Assembly (NCBI RefSeq): GCF_003315135.1
Contig: NZ_QNRK01000003.1
Coordinates: 1 to 64,000 of the forward strand
Reading direction: 5' to 3'
Length of the DNA stretch: 64,000 nucleotides
Source: Roseiarcus fermentans
GTDB lineage: Bacteria; Pseudomonadota; Alphaproteobacteria; Rhizobiales; Beijerinckiaceae
In this document: one piece after another, positions 20,306 through 28,832 of the stretch
How the letters are laid out: each line of letters begins with the position of its first letter
How positions within the stretch are numbered: the stretch's first letter is position 1
Made by a program: the position numbers and the translations under genes
The notes under the pieces: model-generated
Seen by the model: only the letters and a program-made list of their open reading frames with translations
Database searches by the model: none
What the model was told of the DNA's origin: nothing

Positions 20306-20698
20306 CGGTCATCAACGCTCGCGGGTCCCAAACGACAAAGGGACAGCCCCCATGCCCCGCCAATGGGCGACCTACGGAGCATTTCGCGCGAAGACTGCGG
20401 TCGCTTCAACAGAAAATCAATAGATTTCAATAAATTACATGTTATTTACGATGTAACTGGGCGACATGCCGCGCCGGATCGTCCTATGCCCGGTTCGGAC
20501 AAGCGCGGTCGACTTGTCTGCCCCGACGCATAGAGGGTGGGGAAGATCCCGTCGCGCCTCGGCGGCGCGGAACACGGATTTCGACCGGACCTGGCGTTCC
20601 TGATGGAAGCGGGGTCCCGCGAGCGCCTGCGCGGCGCAACGAGGTCGGCCGTTCGCGCCTCAATTCCGACCGGCGTCGCTGGCGCGCGCGCGTCGAGG
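20306..20698. promoter_or_regulatory. AT-rich upstream region of the permease-kinase gene, with inverted repeat
   Basis: No gene is supported here. Bases 20396-20460 form a marked AT-rich island in a GC-rich background. It contains the inverted repeat TTACAT (20435-20440) / ATGTAA (20451-20456) with a 10-base spacer, and several TATTGA/TAATTT-like boxes on the minus strand. It lies 130-150 bases upstream of the permease-kinase start and is the likely place for its promoter and an operator. The remaining 20466-20698 is ordinary GC-rich sequence with nothing recognised. Confidence 0.45.
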
Positions 20699-21165
20699 TC
20701 ACACGAACCGGACGCCGAACTGTCCAGCGACCGCCACGATCGCTTCGGGCGCGAGCGGCCCCGCTCGCCCGGCGTGGTCGAAATGGCGAAACATCTCGGG
20801 CGCCCGTAGGCCGGGGGGGACAGAACGACCAGCATCCGCGCCGGTTGGTCTGCGATCTTGCGGAAGCCGTGCGGGACGTCGCGGGGCGGCTTCACCGATT
20901 CGACCACGACGGCCGTTCGTTCTCTCCCCGGTCCGGCGACCGACAGTTCGCCTTCGAGGATGTGGAAAAACTCGTCGTCGGCGCTGTGAACGTCGGTGGG
21001 CGCGCCGTAACCCGGAGGCGCGCGCTCGACGCCGACCACGAACGGCGGCGAGGGCGCGCGGCGTGACGGGCGAGCGTCGCAAGAAGCGCCCCGGGGATTG
21101 GCAATCCCGATCCCGCCTCGCCCAAAAAGGTCCGCGGGCGAGTCGGGCGCTCCGTCGCTGGCCAT
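20699..21165 (-). pseudogene. cupin-domain protein, frameshifted
   Basis: Two minus-strand frames together give one cupin. The first, from an ATG at 21165, contains the cupin core: APTDVHSADDEFFHILEGEL with His, Glu and a later VPHGFRKI, then RMLVVLSPP. The natural C-terminus (APEMFRHFDHAGRAGPLAP, VAVAGQFGVRF) is in another frame ending at 20699. The frames meet at a run of seven G (20813-20819), so one base gained or lost in a homopolymer explains the break. Cupins of this type are small metal-binding proteins or dioxygenase-like enzymes. It could be a sequencing error rather than a true pseudogene. The start is uncertain. Confidence 0.7.
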
Positions 21166-21247
21166 TCGCGTCCGTGCGGCTAAACAAGCGAGGTCAAATC
21201 GCCGCGGAGCGTTTCCCGCTTCGCGCCCAGCCGCGGGAGGGTTTGCG

Positions 21248-22756
21248 ATGCGGGGCGGACATTGGCTTCTGGATCGTCCCGAACTCGCGCTCGGCCTGGC
21301 GACGCTCGCCCTGCACCTGTGGCTGAACGGAAGGTACGGATATTTCCGCGACGAGCTCTACTTCATCGTCTGCGGACGCCATCCGGCCTGGGGTTACACC
21401 GACCAGCCGCCGCTCGTGCCGCTGATCGCCGCCGCCTCGGACGCCGCGTTCGGTTCGCTGCGCGGGCTGCGGCTGGTTCCCGCGCTGGCCTCCGCCGCCT
21501 TCGTCGCGCTGGCCGCGACGGCCGCGGCCGTGCTGGGCGGCGGACGCTACGCGCGCTGGCTCTCGGGACTGGCCGCGCTCGCGGCCGGCGCCCTGCAGCT
21601 CGTCGGCGTCCTCCTGACGACCGACACGCTGCTGCCGCTCGCCTGGCTCGCCATCGGCCTGTGTGTGGTCAAGGCGGAGCGCGACGACGAGCCGCGCTGG
21701 TTTCTCGCCGCCGGCGCCGTCGCGGGCGTAACCTTTCTCGCCAAATATACGGTCGCCCTCTATCTCGCCTCGATCGCGCTCGCTCTGCTTCTGTCCCCGC
21801 AGCGTCGCCTGCTCGCCCGCTGGCAGCCCTGGGCCGGGGCGCTGCTCGCCTGCGCCGTCGCCGCCCCGAACCTGGTCTGGCAGGCCCGCAACGGCTGGCC
21901 GTTCGTCGCCCACACGGCGGTGCTGGCGGGCAAGAACATCCCGCACTCGCCCGGCGCCTTCCTGGTGCAGGAGGCGCTGACTCTCGGGCCGGCGACGGCG
22001 CCGCTGTGGATCGCCGGATTCGCGGCCTTCGCCGTCTGGAGAGGGTTTTGGGGCTTGCGGTGGGTCGCGATCAGCTCGGCGCTTCTGGTCGCCGCCGCGG
22101 CGCTCGGCAACGGGCGGCCCTATTACATCGCACCCGCCTTTCCCTTGCTGATGGCGGGAGGGGCGGTCGCGCTCGAAGCGTGGCTGCCGCCGCTCGGGCG
22201 CGCCGCGCTCGCGGCCGCGGTCCTCGTCGTCGGCGTCGTTTCGGCGCCGCTGTTCCTGCCCGTCCTGCCGATCGAGACGCTGATCGCCTATCTGCACGCG
22301 ATCGGATTCCGGCCGAGCACCGGCGAAAGGCTCGCGCTCGCTGATCTGCCGCAATATTACGCCGATCAGTTCGGCTGGCCCGAGATGGCCGAGGTCGTCG
22401 GCCGGGCGTACCAGGCGCTGCCGCCGCAGGACCGGGCGCGCGCCGTCTTCTTCGCCTGGAACTACGGCGACGCCGCCGCAATCGATGTCTTCGGGGCTCC
22501 CTGGGGCCTGCCGCCGGCCATCAGCGGGCACGAGAGCTACTTTCTCTGGGGTCCCCGCAGCGCCGACGGAAGCGTCGTGCTCATTCTCGGCGGAACGCGA
22601 GCGCGACTCACGCAGATGTTCCGCTCGGTCGAGCCGGTCGGCAGGTTCTCGCATCCGCTCGCGATGCCCGAAGAATCCGGCCAGACGGTGTGGCTGTGCC
22701 GGGACATCCTGCAACCGGTCGATCAGCTGTGGCCGCGGCTCAGGCATTTCGGCTGA
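21248..22756 (+). CDS. GT39 family membrane glycosyltransferase (PMT/ArnT-like)
   Basis: A 502-residue multi-spanning membrane protein. An N-terminal loop, FRDELYFIVCGRHPAWGYTDQPPL, contains the acidic residue and the YTDQPP signature of GT39/PMT-2 enzymes, followed by about ten TM helices and a C-terminal periplasmic domain from about residue 370. Such enzymes move a sugar from an undecaprenyl-phosphate donor to a periplasmic acceptor (lipid A, polysaccharide or protein). The ATG at 21248 has GGGAGGG 7 bases upstream, which decides the start. Acceptor and donor are unknown. A related gene lies at 48145. Confidence 0.87.
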   Translation: MRGGHWLLDRPELALGLATLALHLWLNGRYGYFRDELYFIVCGRHPAWGYTDQPPLVPLIAAASDAAFGSLRGLRLVPALASAAFVALAATAAAVLGGGRYARWLSGLAALAAGALQLVGVLLTTDTLLPLAWLAIGLCVVKAERDDEPRWFLAAGAVAGVTFLAKYTVALYLASIALALLLSPQRRLLARWQPWAGALLACAVAAPNLVWQARNGWPFVAHTAVLAGKNIPHSPGAFLVQEALTLGPATAPLWIAGFAAFAVWRGFWGLRWVAISSALLVAAAALGNGRPYYIAPAFPLLMAGGAVALEAWLPPLGRAALAAAVLVVGVVSAPLFLPVLPIETLIAYLHAIGFRPSTGERLALADLPQYYADQFGWPEMAEVVGRAYQALPPQDRARAVFFAWNYGDAAAIDVFGAPWGLPPAISGHESYFLWGPRSADGSVVLILGGTRARLTQMFRSVEPVGRFSHPLAMPEESGQTVWLCRDILQPVDQLWPRLRHFG

Positions 22757-22780
22757 TCCCGCACGACCATCTGCGCTCGC

Positions 22781-22796
22781 GCCGGCCTCGGCCGGC
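22781..22796. terminator. GC hairpin between convergent genes
   Basis: GCCGGCC and GGCCGGC separated by two bases lie 24 bases past the GT39 stop, in the 151-bp gap before the convergent methyltransferase gene. A second small inverted repeat (TCCTTG/CAAGGA) follows about 35 bases later. No T-run is present, so this is only a candidate. Confidence 0.3.
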
Positions 22797-22907
22797 CGCC
22801 CTTGGCGAACCGGCGCGGCGGGAGCGTTGATTCCTTGCCTTCCCAAGGATCTGATCGGTCCGGACCCGGGTTCGTCCTGGCGGAGGACAGGGTGGCGGCG
22901 ACGCCCC

Positions 22908-23804
22908 CTACTGATGCCCTCCGGTGAACGGCACGAACGGGATGATCGCGCCACCGTAGATGTCGGAGCGGACGACCGAGACCGTCCCGTCCGCCGCCGT
23001 CGCCTTCGTCGCCTTGATCACGTGCTGGGCGCCGGGCGGGCCGACGGGAATGACCATGACGCCATCCGGCGCGAGCTGGCGCAGGAGCGGCGGCGGGATG
23101 TGGTCGATGCCGCAAGTGACGATGATCTTGTCGAACGGCGCGTGCTCTTCCCAGCCGAAATAGCCGTCGGCGACGCGGGCGCGGATGGCGCGGTACTCCT
23201 CGTAGCCCTCGCCGATCAGCCGGGCGGCGAGCGCGCGCGTCCGGGCGGCGAGCGGCGGGATGATCTCGATGGTAAAAACCTCCGGGGTGAGGTTGGCGAG
23301 ATAGGCCGACTGGTAGCCCGAGCCCGTGCCGATCTCGAGCACCTTCTCGCCGCGCCGGATCGCCAGCGTGTTGGTCATCCGCGCGACCGTGTGCGGGCCG
23401 GTGATGGTGACGCCGAAGCCGATGTCGAGATGATGCCATTCATAGGCGCGCCCGAGGTTTTCGTCGCCCACGAATCGTTCCCGCGGCGTCATGAGGAACG
23501 CGCGGATGTCGGCCTCGTCCCAGAGGTCGCGGCGCGCGAGGCATTGCTGCAGCCGGTCCCAGCGCTGGCCGAGGAAGGTCGGATCCTCGCCGCGGTTGTC
23601 GACCATCCACCGGACGAACGCCGCGCGGTTCTCGCGCGGCGGCGAGGCGCTCCAGTCGTAGGGGGCCGGCACGTTGGCGAACGCGGGCGCGGCGAACGGG
23701 GCCGACGCCGCGCCGAGGAGGAACGCGCGTCGCGTGACATCGAAGTCCATGGACGCCATTCTGGCGCCCAACGGCGCGGGAAGGTCAAGCGCCGTCGTCG
23801 CCAT
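22908..23804 (-). CDS. protein-L-isoaspartate O-methyltransferase with Tat-type signal
   Basis: The catalytic part is a PCMT: DIGFGVTITGPHTVARMTN, SAM motif I VLEIGTGSGYQSAYLANL, FTIEIIPPLA, and the late FDKIIVTCGIDHIPPPLLRQL and GPPGAQHV. Such enzymes methylate damaged L-isoaspartyl residues to start repair. The N-terminus carries DVTRRAFLLGAASAPFAAPAFA, a twin-arginine signal with a hydrophobic core and AXA end, implying export. SAM is not normally available in the periplasm, so either the segment is not cleaved or the enzyme acts before export. The ATG at 23804 has GGAG 9 bases upstream; ATGs at 23759 and 23750 would place the RR nearer the start. Divergent from the chorismate mutase gene, 13 bases apart. 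Confidence 0.85.
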   Translation of the reverse strand: MATTALDLPAPLGARMASMDFDVTRRAFLLGAASAPFAAPAFANVPAPYDWSASPPRENRAAFVRWMVDNRGEDPTFLGQRWDRLQQCLARRDLWDEADIRAFLMTPRERFVGDENLGRAYEWHHLDIGFGVTITGPHTVARMTNTLAIRRGEKVLEIGTGSGYQSAYLANLTPEVFTIEIIPPLAARTRALAARLIGEGYEEYRAIRARVADGYFGWEEHAPFDKIIVTCGIDHIPPPLLRQLAPDGVMVIPVGPPGAQHVIKATKATAADGTVSVVRSDIYGGAIIPFVPFTGGHQ

Positions 23805-23817
23805 CCGGGCCTGCTCC

Positions 23818-24225
23818 ATGCGCTTTTCCGTCCTCACCCTGCTGATCCTCGCCGCCCTGCCGGCGCGCGCCGACGAACCGGCGAAGGGAGCCGCCTATTG
23901 GGGCGCGCCGTCGGCGGACGGCGGCAGATGCTGCGCCACGCTCGCCGAGGTGCGGAACAACATCGACCGCATCGACCGCGAGCTCGTGCGCCTGATGGCC
24001 GAGCGCCAGCAATATGTGGGCGAAGCGGGGCGGTTCAAGAAAGACCCCGCGTCCGTGGGCGATCCCGCCCGGGTCGACGCGATCATCGCAAGAGTTCGCG
24101 CCGACGCCGCGGCGCAGAGACTCGACCCGACGGTCGCGGAAACGACGTTTCGGGCGATGATCGCCGCGTTCGAGACTTTCGAGCGCGCCGAGTGGGGGAA
24201 GCGGCAGGCGGCGCCGGCGAAGTGA
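23818..24225 (+). CDS. exported AroQ-type chorismate mutase
   Basis: 135 residues: a signal peptide (RFSVLTLLILAALPARA) then an AroQ helical domain. Catalytic-type residues fall in VRNNIDRIDRELVRLMAERQ (first Arg and second Arg) and GRFKKD (Lys), with RVDAIIARVRADA and the final helix TTFRAMIAAFETFE. AroQ mutases convert chorismate to prephenate; PchB-type relatives release pyruvate from isochorismate. Secreted forms are known in some bacteria, but their periplasmic role is unclear. It starts 13 bases from the divergent methyltransferase gene, also predicted to be exported, so a shared control region is likely. Confidence 0.83.
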   Translation: MRFSVLTLLILAALPARADEPAKGAAYWGAPSADGGRCCATLAEVRNNIDRIDRELVRLMAERQQYVGEAGRFKKDPASVGDPARVDAIIARVRADAAAQRLDPTVAETTFRAMIAAFETFERAEWGKRQAAPAK

Positions 24226-24401
24226 CCGGGGCGGCGAACCCTGGCCCCAAGCAAAAGCTTCCAAAAAACAGAAATGTCGGCTATGCTCGTTCAAACGATC
24301 GAAAGAGGCCGCGGGCCGGTTCCTCCGGCGAACGGCCTCACCGCTGTTTGACAGGGCGCTTCATGAACGCAGCGTCGGCGCGCAGGGGCGTGGCCGCCAA
24401 A

Positions 24402-24523
24402 GTTGTCATGCCCGCGAAAGCCGGCATCCACAGGCGCGCAGGGCGACATCTGGGGCCATCGTGCGCCACTGCAAAGATTTTTGAGGCCCGGCCGCTGCGT
24501 CCCGCTTTCGCGGCGACGAAGGA
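24402..24523. repeat. intergenic palindromic repeat (MPAKAGIH type), degenerate
   Basis: The left end reads GTCATGCCCGCGAAAGCCGG and the right end CCCGCTTTCGCGG, roughly inverted copies of each other. Translated, the left end gives VVMPAKAGIH, the familiar false-ORF signature of a widespread bacterial intergenic repeat. The rest of 24226-24628 shows no gene. Confidence 0.6.
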
Positions 24524-24628
24524 ACCATCCGGGTCGGGCGTATCGAGGGCTCCTCGGGTGTTGCAGAGCGGACTGCCGATGCCTACTGCCTGCCGCCATC
24601 ACCGCGGCTCGGGTGTTCCAGAGTGACG

Positions 24629-25268
24629 CAACTCCCAACCCCGTCATTGCGAGGAGCAACCCCCTGGTCGACGAGCCCGGGGGACGAAGCAACCCATGCC
24701 GCCGCTTGCTTCCTGCGGAAAAAATCGCTCCGTCTTCTGCTCGCGACGAAGGGAGGCGAGACGATCAGAGGGCGCAACAGCGGCCCAGCGGCCCTGGATC
24801 GCTTCGCTCGCGATGTGGGCGTTCTTCACCCCACCTTGGGAGTTACAGAGTGACGTAACTGCCAACCCCGTCATTGCGAGGAGCGAAGCGACGAAGCAAC
24901 CCATGCCGCCGCTTGCCTCCTGCGGAAAAAATCGCTCCGTCTTCTGGTCGCAACGAAGGGCGGCGGGACGATCAGAGGGCGCAACAGCAGCCCAGCGGCC
25001 CTGGATCGCTTCGCTTCGCTCGCGATGACGGCGCTGTTCGCTGCCGGCTTGGGAGTTACGGAGTGACGTAACTCCCAACCCCGTCATTGCGAGGAGCAAA
25101 GCGACGAAGCAATCCATGCCGCCGCTTGCTTCCTGCGGAAGAAATTGCTCGCAAGGAAGGGCGGCGGGACGACCAGAGGGCGCGACAGCGGCCCAGCGGC
25201 CCTGGATCGCTTCGCTTCGCTCGCGATGACGGCGCTATTCGCTGCCGGCTTGGGAGTTACGGAGTGAC
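24629..25268. repeat. tandem array of three MITE-like palindromic repeat units (about 213 bp)
   Basis: Three head-to-tail copies: 24629-24855 (227 bp, most diverged), 24856-25068 (213 bp) and 25069-25268 (200 bp). Each begins (T)AACTCCCAACCCC then GTCATTGCGAGGAGC...GAAGCAA and ends GGATCGCTTCGC...GCGATGACGGCG, then CTTGGGAGTTACGGAGTGAC. The outer TAACTCCCAA/TTGGGAGTTA and the inner GTCATTGCGAG/CTCGCGATGAC pairs are inverted repeats, so each unit can fold into a long hairpin. No unit encodes a convincing protein; the minus-strand false ORFs (DCFVASLLAMTG type) are typical of this repeat class. A half copy lies at 36544. This suggests a non-autonomous element that duplicated in tandem. Confidence 0.88.
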
Positions 25269-25570
25269 AGGTTTCGGCGCCCAAGTCCCTGAAATCATGT
25301 GTCGCCTGCCAGAACTGCACATTGGCCGCCGTCGGCCGGACCCGCCGCCGGGCCGGCGACGCGAATGCCGGGAAATCCGGAACCGAGGCCGATGTCCGGG
25401 CGCGCGCCGCTTCTTAGCCGCGCTCGGCGAACGCGGTTCGCGGCCCGCAGCCGCGTCCACGAAGGCGCCCGCCCGCGCCGGCTTCAATCCGAATCCGGCC
25501 GTCAGAGCGGCCGTCGCGCGCTCATCGGGAGGGCGCCGCGCTCCTCGCGAACACCGCCTCGGGCGTGACA

Positions 25571-25620
25571 CCCGCCCGGAAATCCCGCCGCAACCCCTTG
25601 AAAGGGCTCGAAACCGGCGC
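25571..25620 (-). repeat. dispersed intergenic repeat, inverted copy E
   Basis: On the minus strand this reads GCGCCGGTTTCGAGCCCTTT followed by CAAGGGGTTGCGGCGGGATT and TCCGGGCGG. It matches the four copies at 36469-37239. It lies in the 366-bp gene-free stretch (25269-25634) downstream of the RND pump, which otherwise shows nothing I can name. Confidence 0.75.
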
Positions 25621-25634
25621 GGGCTTGCGGCCCC

Positions 25635-28600
25635 TCACTCGGCGGCCTTGGCCGGCTCGCCCGCCCATTCCGGTTCGCGCGCCGGCCGGGCCTCGTCGGC
25701 GGGCTCGCGCCCGGGGGCCGGAGCGGCCGCCGGGACGCGCTCGCCCGAACCGCCCGACAGCCACTGCGACAGCCGGTCGAGATACAGGTAGACGACCGGC
25801 GTCGTGAACAGGGTCAGCGCCTGGCTGACCAGCAGGCCGCCGAACATGGTGTAGCCGAGCGGCTGGCGCAGTTCCGAGCCGGTGCCATGGCTCAGCATCA
25901 GCGGCACGGCGCCGAGCAGCGCCGCCATGGTGGTCATCATGATCGGCCGGAAGCGCAGCAGCGCCGCCTTTCGGATCGCCTCGACGCTGGACAGGCCCTC
26001 GTCGCGCTTGGCGCTGATGGCGAAGTCGACCATCATGATGCCGTTCTTCTTGACGATGCCGATCAGCAAAATCGTCCCGATCAGCGCGATCAGGCTGAAC
26101 TCGTAGCCGAACAGCATCAGGGTCGCGAGCGCCCCGAGGCCCGCCGACGGCAGCGTCGACAGGATGGTCAGCGGGTGGACGAAGCTCTCGTAGAGGATGC
26201 CGAGGATGATGTAGACCGTCACCAGCGCCGCCAGGATCAGCAGCGGCACCGTGGTCAGCGAATCCTGGAACGCCTGGGCGTTGCCCTGGAAGGTGGTGGT
26301 CAGGCCGGTCGGGATCTGCAGCGCCTGCATCGCCTTCTGGATGGCGTCGGTCGCCGGCCCGAGCGCGACCCCTTGGGCGAGGTTGAAGCTGATGGTGATC
26401 GCGGGGAACTGGCCCTGGTGGCTGATCGACAGCGGCTGGACCGGGGCGGTCGTCCATTTGGCGAAGGCGCTCAAGGGCACCATCTGGCCCGTGACCGGCG
26501 AGCGGATGTAGAGCTTGTCCAGCGTCGCCGGATCGCCCCTGAGCTCGGGCAGGACCTCCTCGATCACCTCGTAGGTGTTGATCTGGGTGAAGTACTGCGT
26601 GACCTGCCGCTGGCCGAAGGCGTCGTAGAGCGTGTCGTCGATCAGCTGCGGCTGGATGCCGTAGCGCGAGGCCATGTCGCGGTCGATTTTCAGCGTCAGC
26701 GTCGTGCCGGAATTCTGCTGGTCGGTGGCGACGTCGCGCAACTCCGGCAGCGCCTTCAGCTTGTCGAGGATCTTCGGCGCCCAGGCGTTCAACTCGTCGA
26801 GGTTGGCGTCCTGCAGCGTGTACTGGAACTGGGTCCTGGCGGCGCGGCCGCCGACGGTGACGTCCTGGGCCGCCTGTAGGTAGACCTTGAGGCCGGGGAT
26901 CTTCGCCAGTTGCGGCCTCAGGCGGGCGATCACCTGGAACACGTCGACGTCCCGGTCTTCACGGGCCTTCAGCGTGATGAACATGCGGCCGTTGTTCTGC
27001 GCCGAATTGCCGACGCCGACGCCCAGTCCCATCGCCATGGTGGCGATGGCGGGATCCTTCATGATGACCGCGCCCGCCTGCTCCTGCAGCTTGTACATCG
27101 CCGGAAACGAGATGTCCTGGCCGGCCTCGGTCGTGCCGAAAACGATGCCGGTGTCCTGCTGGGGAAAGAACCCTTTGGGAATGATCGTGAAGAGATAGAC
27201 GGTGGCGGCGACGGTGGCGAAGAAGGTGAGCAGCGTGGCGAGGCGATGGCGCAGGACGAAGTCGACGCCGTGCTCGTAGCCGCGCGCGAGCGCGACAAAC
27301 CCGGCCTCGCTCGCCTTGAACAGGCGGCCGTGGCGCTGCTGGTCGTGCGCTTTCAGGAACCGTGACGCCATCATCGGGGTGAGGGTCAGGGCGACGAAGG
27401 CCGAGACGCCGATCGTCATGGCGATCGTGACCGAGAACTCCCGGAACAGGCGGCCGATGATGCCGCCCATCATCAGGAGCGGGATCAGCACCGCCACCAG
27501 CGAGATGGAGATCGAAATGATGGTGAAGCCGATCTCCGCCGAGCCTTTCAGCGCCGCCTGGAACGGTTGCTCCCCCTCCTCGATGTGGCGGGTGATGTTT
27601 TCCAGCATCACGATGGCGTCGTCGACGACGAAGCCGACCGCGATGGTGAACGCCATCAGCGACAGGTTGTCGAGACTGTAGTTGGCCGCCCACATCAGCG
27701 CGCAGGCGCCGAGCAGCGCCAGCGGCACCGTGACGCTCGGAATGATCGTCGCCCAGACGCTGCGCAGGAAGACGAAGATGACGCCGACGACGAGCGCGAT
27801 GGTCAGCATCAGCGTCAGCTCGACGTCCTTGACGGAGGCGCGGATGGTGGTGGTTCGATCCGACAGCACCGCGACGTGGATCGTGGGCGGGATTGCCGCC
27901 TCGAGCGTTCTCAGCGTTTTCTTGATCGAGTCGACCGTGTTGATCACGTTGGCGCCGGGCTGCTTGAACACTACCAGGAAGACGCTGCGCTTGCCGTTCG
28001 ACCAGGCCGCCTGGGTGGTGTCGGTCGGCCCCATGACCGCCTTGCCGATGTCGCGGACATAGACCGGCGCGCCGTTCCGGTAAGCGACGATGACGTTGTT
28101 CCAGGGGTCGGAGCTTGTCAGCTGATCGTTGTCATAGATCGTGAAGGACTGCTTCTGCCCGATGATCGATCCCTTGGGGCTGTCGACGGTCGAGATGCCG
28201 ATCTGCGCCCGCACGTCCTCGAGCTGGAGGTTCTTCTCCACCAGTTTCGCCGGGTCGATCTGGATGCGAATGGCCGGGGTCTGCTGGCCCCCGACCCGGA
28301 CCAGGGAGACGCCGGAAATCTGGCTGATGCGCTGGGCGAGAATGTTTTCCGCAGCATCGTCGACGTCGATGATCGGGGCGACGTCGGACTCGACCGACAG
28401 AATCAGGATCGGCGTGTCGGACGGGTTGACCTTGCGATAGGTCGGTGGGCTCGGAAGGTTTTTCGGCAACTGGCCCGACGCCGCGTTGATCGCGGCCTGG
28501 ATATCGTTGGCTGCGGCGTCGATGTTGCGGTCGAGATCGAACTGGACGGTAATCCCGGTCGCGCCGAGCGAACTTGTCGACGTCATCTGGGAAACGCCCG

Positions 28601-28829
28601 GAATCTGGGCGATCTGGCGTTCGAGCGGCTGCGCCACCGACGAAGCCATCGTCTCTGGCGAAGCGCCCGGCAGCGACGCCGACACCGAAATGGTCGGAAA
28701 GTCGACCTGCGGCAGGGGCGCCACCGGCAGCGACGGAAACGCGACGAGGCCGACCAGGAAGATCGCCACCATGATGAGCGTGGTCGCGACCGGGCGGCGA
28801 ATGAAGGGCGCGGAAATGCTGCCGAACAT
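25635..28829 (-). CDS. RND efflux inner-membrane transporter (HAE1, MdtB/MdtC-like)
   Basis: A 1064-residue RND pump that uses proton flow to expel drugs or metabolites from the periplasm through a tripartite complex. The N-terminal FIRRPVATTLIMVAIFLVGL, the PLPQVDFPTISVSASLPGAS porter start, the proton-relay Asp pair in VGFVVDDAIVMLENI on TM4 and the second-half repeat (SEIGFTIISIS..., PTGLTTTFQGNAQAF) are all present. Overall it is closest to MdtB/MdtC, though only one pump gene is here, so it is probably a homotrimer. The C-terminal 30 residues are Pro/Glu/Ala-rich and probably disordered. Its start lies 3 bases after the adaptor gene's stop. Confidence 0.94.
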   Translation of the reverse strand: MFGSISAPFIRRPVATTLIMVAIFLVGLVAFPSLPVAPLPQVDFPTISVSASLPGASPETMASSVAQPLERQIAQIPGVSQMTSTSSLGATGITVQFDLDRNIDAAANDIQAAINAASGQLPKNLPSPPTYRKVNPSDTPILILSVESDVAPIIDVDDAAENILAQRISQISGVSLVRVGGQQTPAIRIQIDPAKLVEKNLQLEDVRAQIGISTVDSPKGSIIGQKQSFTIYDNDQLTSSDPWNNVIVAYRNGAPVYVRDIGKAVMGPTDTTQAAWSNGKRSVFLVVFKQPGANVINTVDSIKKTLRTLEAAIPPTIHVAVLSDRTTTIRASVKDVELTLMLTIALVVGVIFVFLRSVWATIIPSVTVPLALLGACALMWAANYSLDNLSLMAFTIAVGFVVDDAIVMLENITRHIEEGEQPFQAALKGSAEIGFTIISISISLVAVLIPLLMMGGIIGRLFREFSVTIAMTIGVSAFVALTLTPMMASRFLKAHDQQRHGRLFKASEAGFVALARGYEHGVDFVLRHRLATLLTFFATVAATVYLFTIIPKGFFPQQDTGIVFGTTEAGQDISFPAMYKLQEQAGAVIMKDPAIATMAMGLGVGVGNSAQNNGRMFITLKAREDRDVDVFQVIARLRPQLAKIPGLKVYLQAAQDVTVGGRAARTQFQYTLQDANLDELNAWAPKILDKLKALPELRDVATDQQNSGTTLTLKIDRDMASRYGIQPQLIDDTLYDAFGQRQVTQYFTQINTYEVIEEVLPELRGDPATLDKLYIRSPVTGQMVPLSAFAKWTTAPVQPLSISHQGQFPAITISFNLAQGVALGPATDAIQKAMQALQIPTGLTTTFQGNAQAFQDSLTTVPLLILAALVTVYIILGILYESFVHPLTILSTLPSAGLGALATLMLFGYEFSLIALIGTILLIGIVKKNGIMMVDFAISAKRDEGLSSVEAIRKAALLRFRPIMMTTMAALLGAVPLMLSHGTGSELRQPLGYTMFGGLLVSQALTLFTTPVVYLYLDRLSQWLSGGSGERVPAAAPAPGREPADEARPAREPEWAGEPAKAAE

Positions 28830-28832
28830 CGG

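Noticed and set aside
16901-20533. 1210-codon plus-strand open frame opposite the permease-kinase
   Set aside because: The minus-strand protein has intact APC, kinase and receiver motifs. The plus-strand translation is Arg/Gly/Asp-rich with no domains, a usual effect of high GC.
24644-25117. ORFs inside the repeat array with DCFVASLLAMTG-like translations
   Set aside because: These are the known false translations of palindromic intergenic repeats; the same string recurs in each unit.
24629-25268. CRISPR array
   Set aside because: The repeated unit is about 213 bp with internal inverted repeats and no short repeat-unique spacer alternation. No cas genes are nearby.
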